Assembly: GCA_002329245.1 (NCBI GenBank)
Contig: DCTG01000098.1
Coordinates: 30,906 to 36,264, forward strand
Origin: Clostridiales bacterium UBA1446
GTDB taxonomy: Bacteria > Bacillota > Clostridia > Oscillospirales > Oscillospiraceae
DNA length: 5,359 nt
Direction: 5' to 3'
Below, in pieces: positions 3,987 to 5,359 of this stretch (its first letter is position 1; each line of letters begins with the position of its first letter). Under the pieces are notes generated by a model that searched no databases, had not been told where the DNA came from, and saw only the letters and a program-made list of their open reading frames with translations. The translations under genes were made by a program, and so were the position numbers.

Positions 3987-5359
3987 TCAGCTCCGAGCCG
4001 ATTTTTCCTGCCCGCTGTTTTTCGGACGGGAAATTCTTTGGGCGGGGGCAAAAGCCGCCCCTTCCTTTTTCTCCTCGGTTTTTTTGTCCGCTCTCGCGCG
4101 GCGTTTATTCAGCTTCAGGACCAAAACGGTACGGTCGTCCTTGGGCGCGCCGATGCGCTGGCTCTCCTCCAATATTTTTCTGGCGAGCTCCCGCGGGCTT
4201 TCGCCCTCCCATTGCCGCGTCAGGTCCTGGATCCACTGGTCTTCACCGCCGCCGGTGATGCCGTCGCTGATGAGAACCGTCAAATCTCCGGCCTCCAAAC
4301 GAAACTGCGTGATATCCGGGGCGGGGGATTCGTCCGCGGTCAATCCGGCCGGCAGGGAGCTTCCGGAAATTCGGTTCACCTGCTGCTCCTTGCGGATATA
4401 GGTCGGGGCCGCGCCGTATTTGTACACGCCGGATTCTCCGGTAAAAAGATCGATGCGAATCAAATCGATGGTGGAAAATCCGCCTTCTTCTTCCCAGCGC
4501 AGGGCGAGCGCGGAATTGAGCGTCTTCAGCGCCGGTTCCGGGGCGACGCCCGCCCGTAAAAACCGTTCCAGCAGCCGTACCGCAAGATTGCTTTCGCTTG
4601 CGGCTCCGGGGCCGCTGCCCATGCCGTCGGACAGGATGACATAGAGAATCCCGTCGTCTGTTTTAAAATAGGTGCCCGCGTCACCGCTTACCGGTTCCCC
4701 GTCCTTGCGCCGCGCGGCGATGCCGATTGTGGCCATCAACGGCTCTTCCTGGGTTAAGATCATTCGCAGATTTCCCGGCTCCTCTAAAATCAGCGGTTTG
4801 CGCATGGGAACGCCGAAAATGGAATTCAGTTTCACCTGCTCTTCTTCTTTTTTTAAAGCAAGCAGGTCGGGGGCGGCTATCTCCGCGCGCAACCGGCCGC
4901 GCCCGTCCTGAAACACCGCCGTATCCGCCTCTATCCCCCTGCTTTTCAGATACTGCCGCAGCCGGTTCTCCGCATCCTGCTCATAGCGCATTTCTTCCGA
5001 AAACTCGGCAGCGGTCATTTGGAGGATATCGGATAGTTCGGAATATTGCCGGCAGACGGCGACCCGGTTTTCCCGCAGGCGGTTTTTGTACTGTTTCCGG
5101 CAAAGGTGGGCGGCGTATTCCTCGTTGATTGCGGCGAGGAAGGCGGGAAATTGGATGCAGCGACTGGAAAAATGGACCGGAAAATCGGCTGCCTCCGCCC
5201 GGCCCCGCTCCTCCATGTTTGCGGTCGCGTCGTTGAGCGCATTGAACGTACTCACATATCCCTGCTGCCAGCACCTGCCCCAGAGAGAACATTTCTGGCA
5301 AACGCGGCCGGCCGCGCGATCAAAAACGGTTGCCACGTCGTTGTCGTTGATGCGTTCTC
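3987..5359 (-). CDS. spoIIE: Stage II sporulation protein E (PP2C-type phosphatase), C-terminal part, 5' truncated by window
   Basis: The frame is open to the right edge, giving 456 C-terminal residues of a protein usually near 800; the N-terminal membrane region lies outside. SpoIIE dephosphorylates SpoIIAA-P at the asymmetric septum, which releases sigma-F in the forespore, and it also interacts with FtsZ. Visible residues 1-200 hold a cysteine cluster (VCQKCSLWGRCW, C20/C23/C29) and a long helical, charged region (about 80-190). The PP2C domain follows: VSGD (D226), ILSDGMGSG (D244), FSTIDLIRIDL, YKYGAAPTYI, VLISDGI (D365) and PKDDRTVLVL (D407/D408). The metal-binding aspartates are all present, so it should be active. 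A charged low-complexity tail of about 40 residues follows. The GTG at 5336 is internal: homology-like sequence continues upstream of it. Its promoter is outside the window. Confidence 0.95.
   Translation of the reverse strand, partial: ERINDNDVATVFDRAAGRVCQKCSLWGRCWQQGYVSTFNALNDATANMEERGRAEAADFPVHFSSRCIQFPAFLAAINEEYAAHLCRKQYKNRLRENRVAVCRQYSELSDILQMTAAEFSEEMRYEQDAENRLRQYLKSRGIEADTAVFQDGRGRLRAEIAAPDLLALKKEEEQVKLNSIFGVPMRKPLILEEPGNLRMILTQEEPLMATIGIAARRKDGEPVSGDAGTYFKTDDGILYVILSDGMGSGPGAASESNLAVRLLERFLRAGVAPEPALKTLNSALALRWEEEGGFSTIDLIRIDLFTGESGVYKYGAAPTYIRKEQQVNRISGSSLPAGLTADESPAPDITQFRLEAGDLTVLISDGITGGGEDQWIQDLTRQWEGESPRELARKILEESQRIGAPKDDRTVLVLKLNKRRARADKKTEEKKEGAAFAPAQRISRPKNSGQEKSARS

Noticed and set aside
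3755..4559. Long overlapping plus-strand frames opposite spoIIE (for example 3755-4258, 3937-4401 and 4038-4559)
   Set aside because: They are antisense shadows of the GC-rich spoIIE coding strand, with no recognisable domain and arginine/proline-rich low-complexity translation. The minus-strand SpoIIE motifs are unambiguous.
1..5359. CRISPR arrays, insertion sequences, transposase genes or phage genes
   Set aside because: No regularly spaced repeats, terminal inverted repeats with a transposase, or phage-like proteins are visible; all inverted repeats seen are terminators or the promoter palindrome.

Overview
The window looks like chromosomal DNA of an endospore-forming, anaerobic Firmicute of the class Clostridia, probably an Oscillospiraceae/Ruminococcaceae-type organism. 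This rests on a moderately GC-rich sequence, a SpoIIE phosphatase, the YabP-YabQ-DivIC-YabR block, a long-form HPF, strong Shine-Dalgarno sequences and a molybdenum enzyme typical of anaerobes. The exact lineage cannot be fixed from the sequence alone.

Layout. Positions 1-1183 (+) hold the 3' end of a molybdopterin oxidoreductase large subunit and its complete iron-sulfur partner, joined by an ATGA overlap. Together they resemble pyrogallol-phloroglucinol transhydroxylase (AthL/AthS). A near-perfect bidirectional hairpin terminator (1286-1328) separates them from a converging minus-strand block that reads yabP (2900-2613), yabQ (2606-2109), divIC (2118-1843) and an S1-domain yabR-like gene (1793-1353). 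The block joins mother-cell spore-cortex genes to a vegetative division gene with tight spacing and overlaps. The 400-bp region 2901-3300 then divides it from hpf (3301-3846, +). A second bidirectional terminator (3912-3947) lies between hpf and the converging spoIIE gene (minus strand, running off the right edge).

The most interesting non-coding part is 3016-3161. A near-consensus minus-strand sigma-A promoter (TTGACA, 17 bp, TATTAT) has a perfect 17-bp palindrome over its -10 element and predicted start. About 110 nt downstream is a perfect intrinsic terminator. No convincing ORF lies between them. It is either an independent small RNA or an attenuator leader for the yabP-yabQ-divIC-yabR operon, and possible alternative pairings with the terminator stem are visible.

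Functionally, the right three quarters form a sporulation, division and dormancy neighbourhood: SpoIIE at the asymmetric septum, DivIC in the divisome, YabP/YabQ in cortex formation and HPF in ribosome hibernation. The left quarter is an unrelated catabolic or respiratory molybdoenzyme locus.
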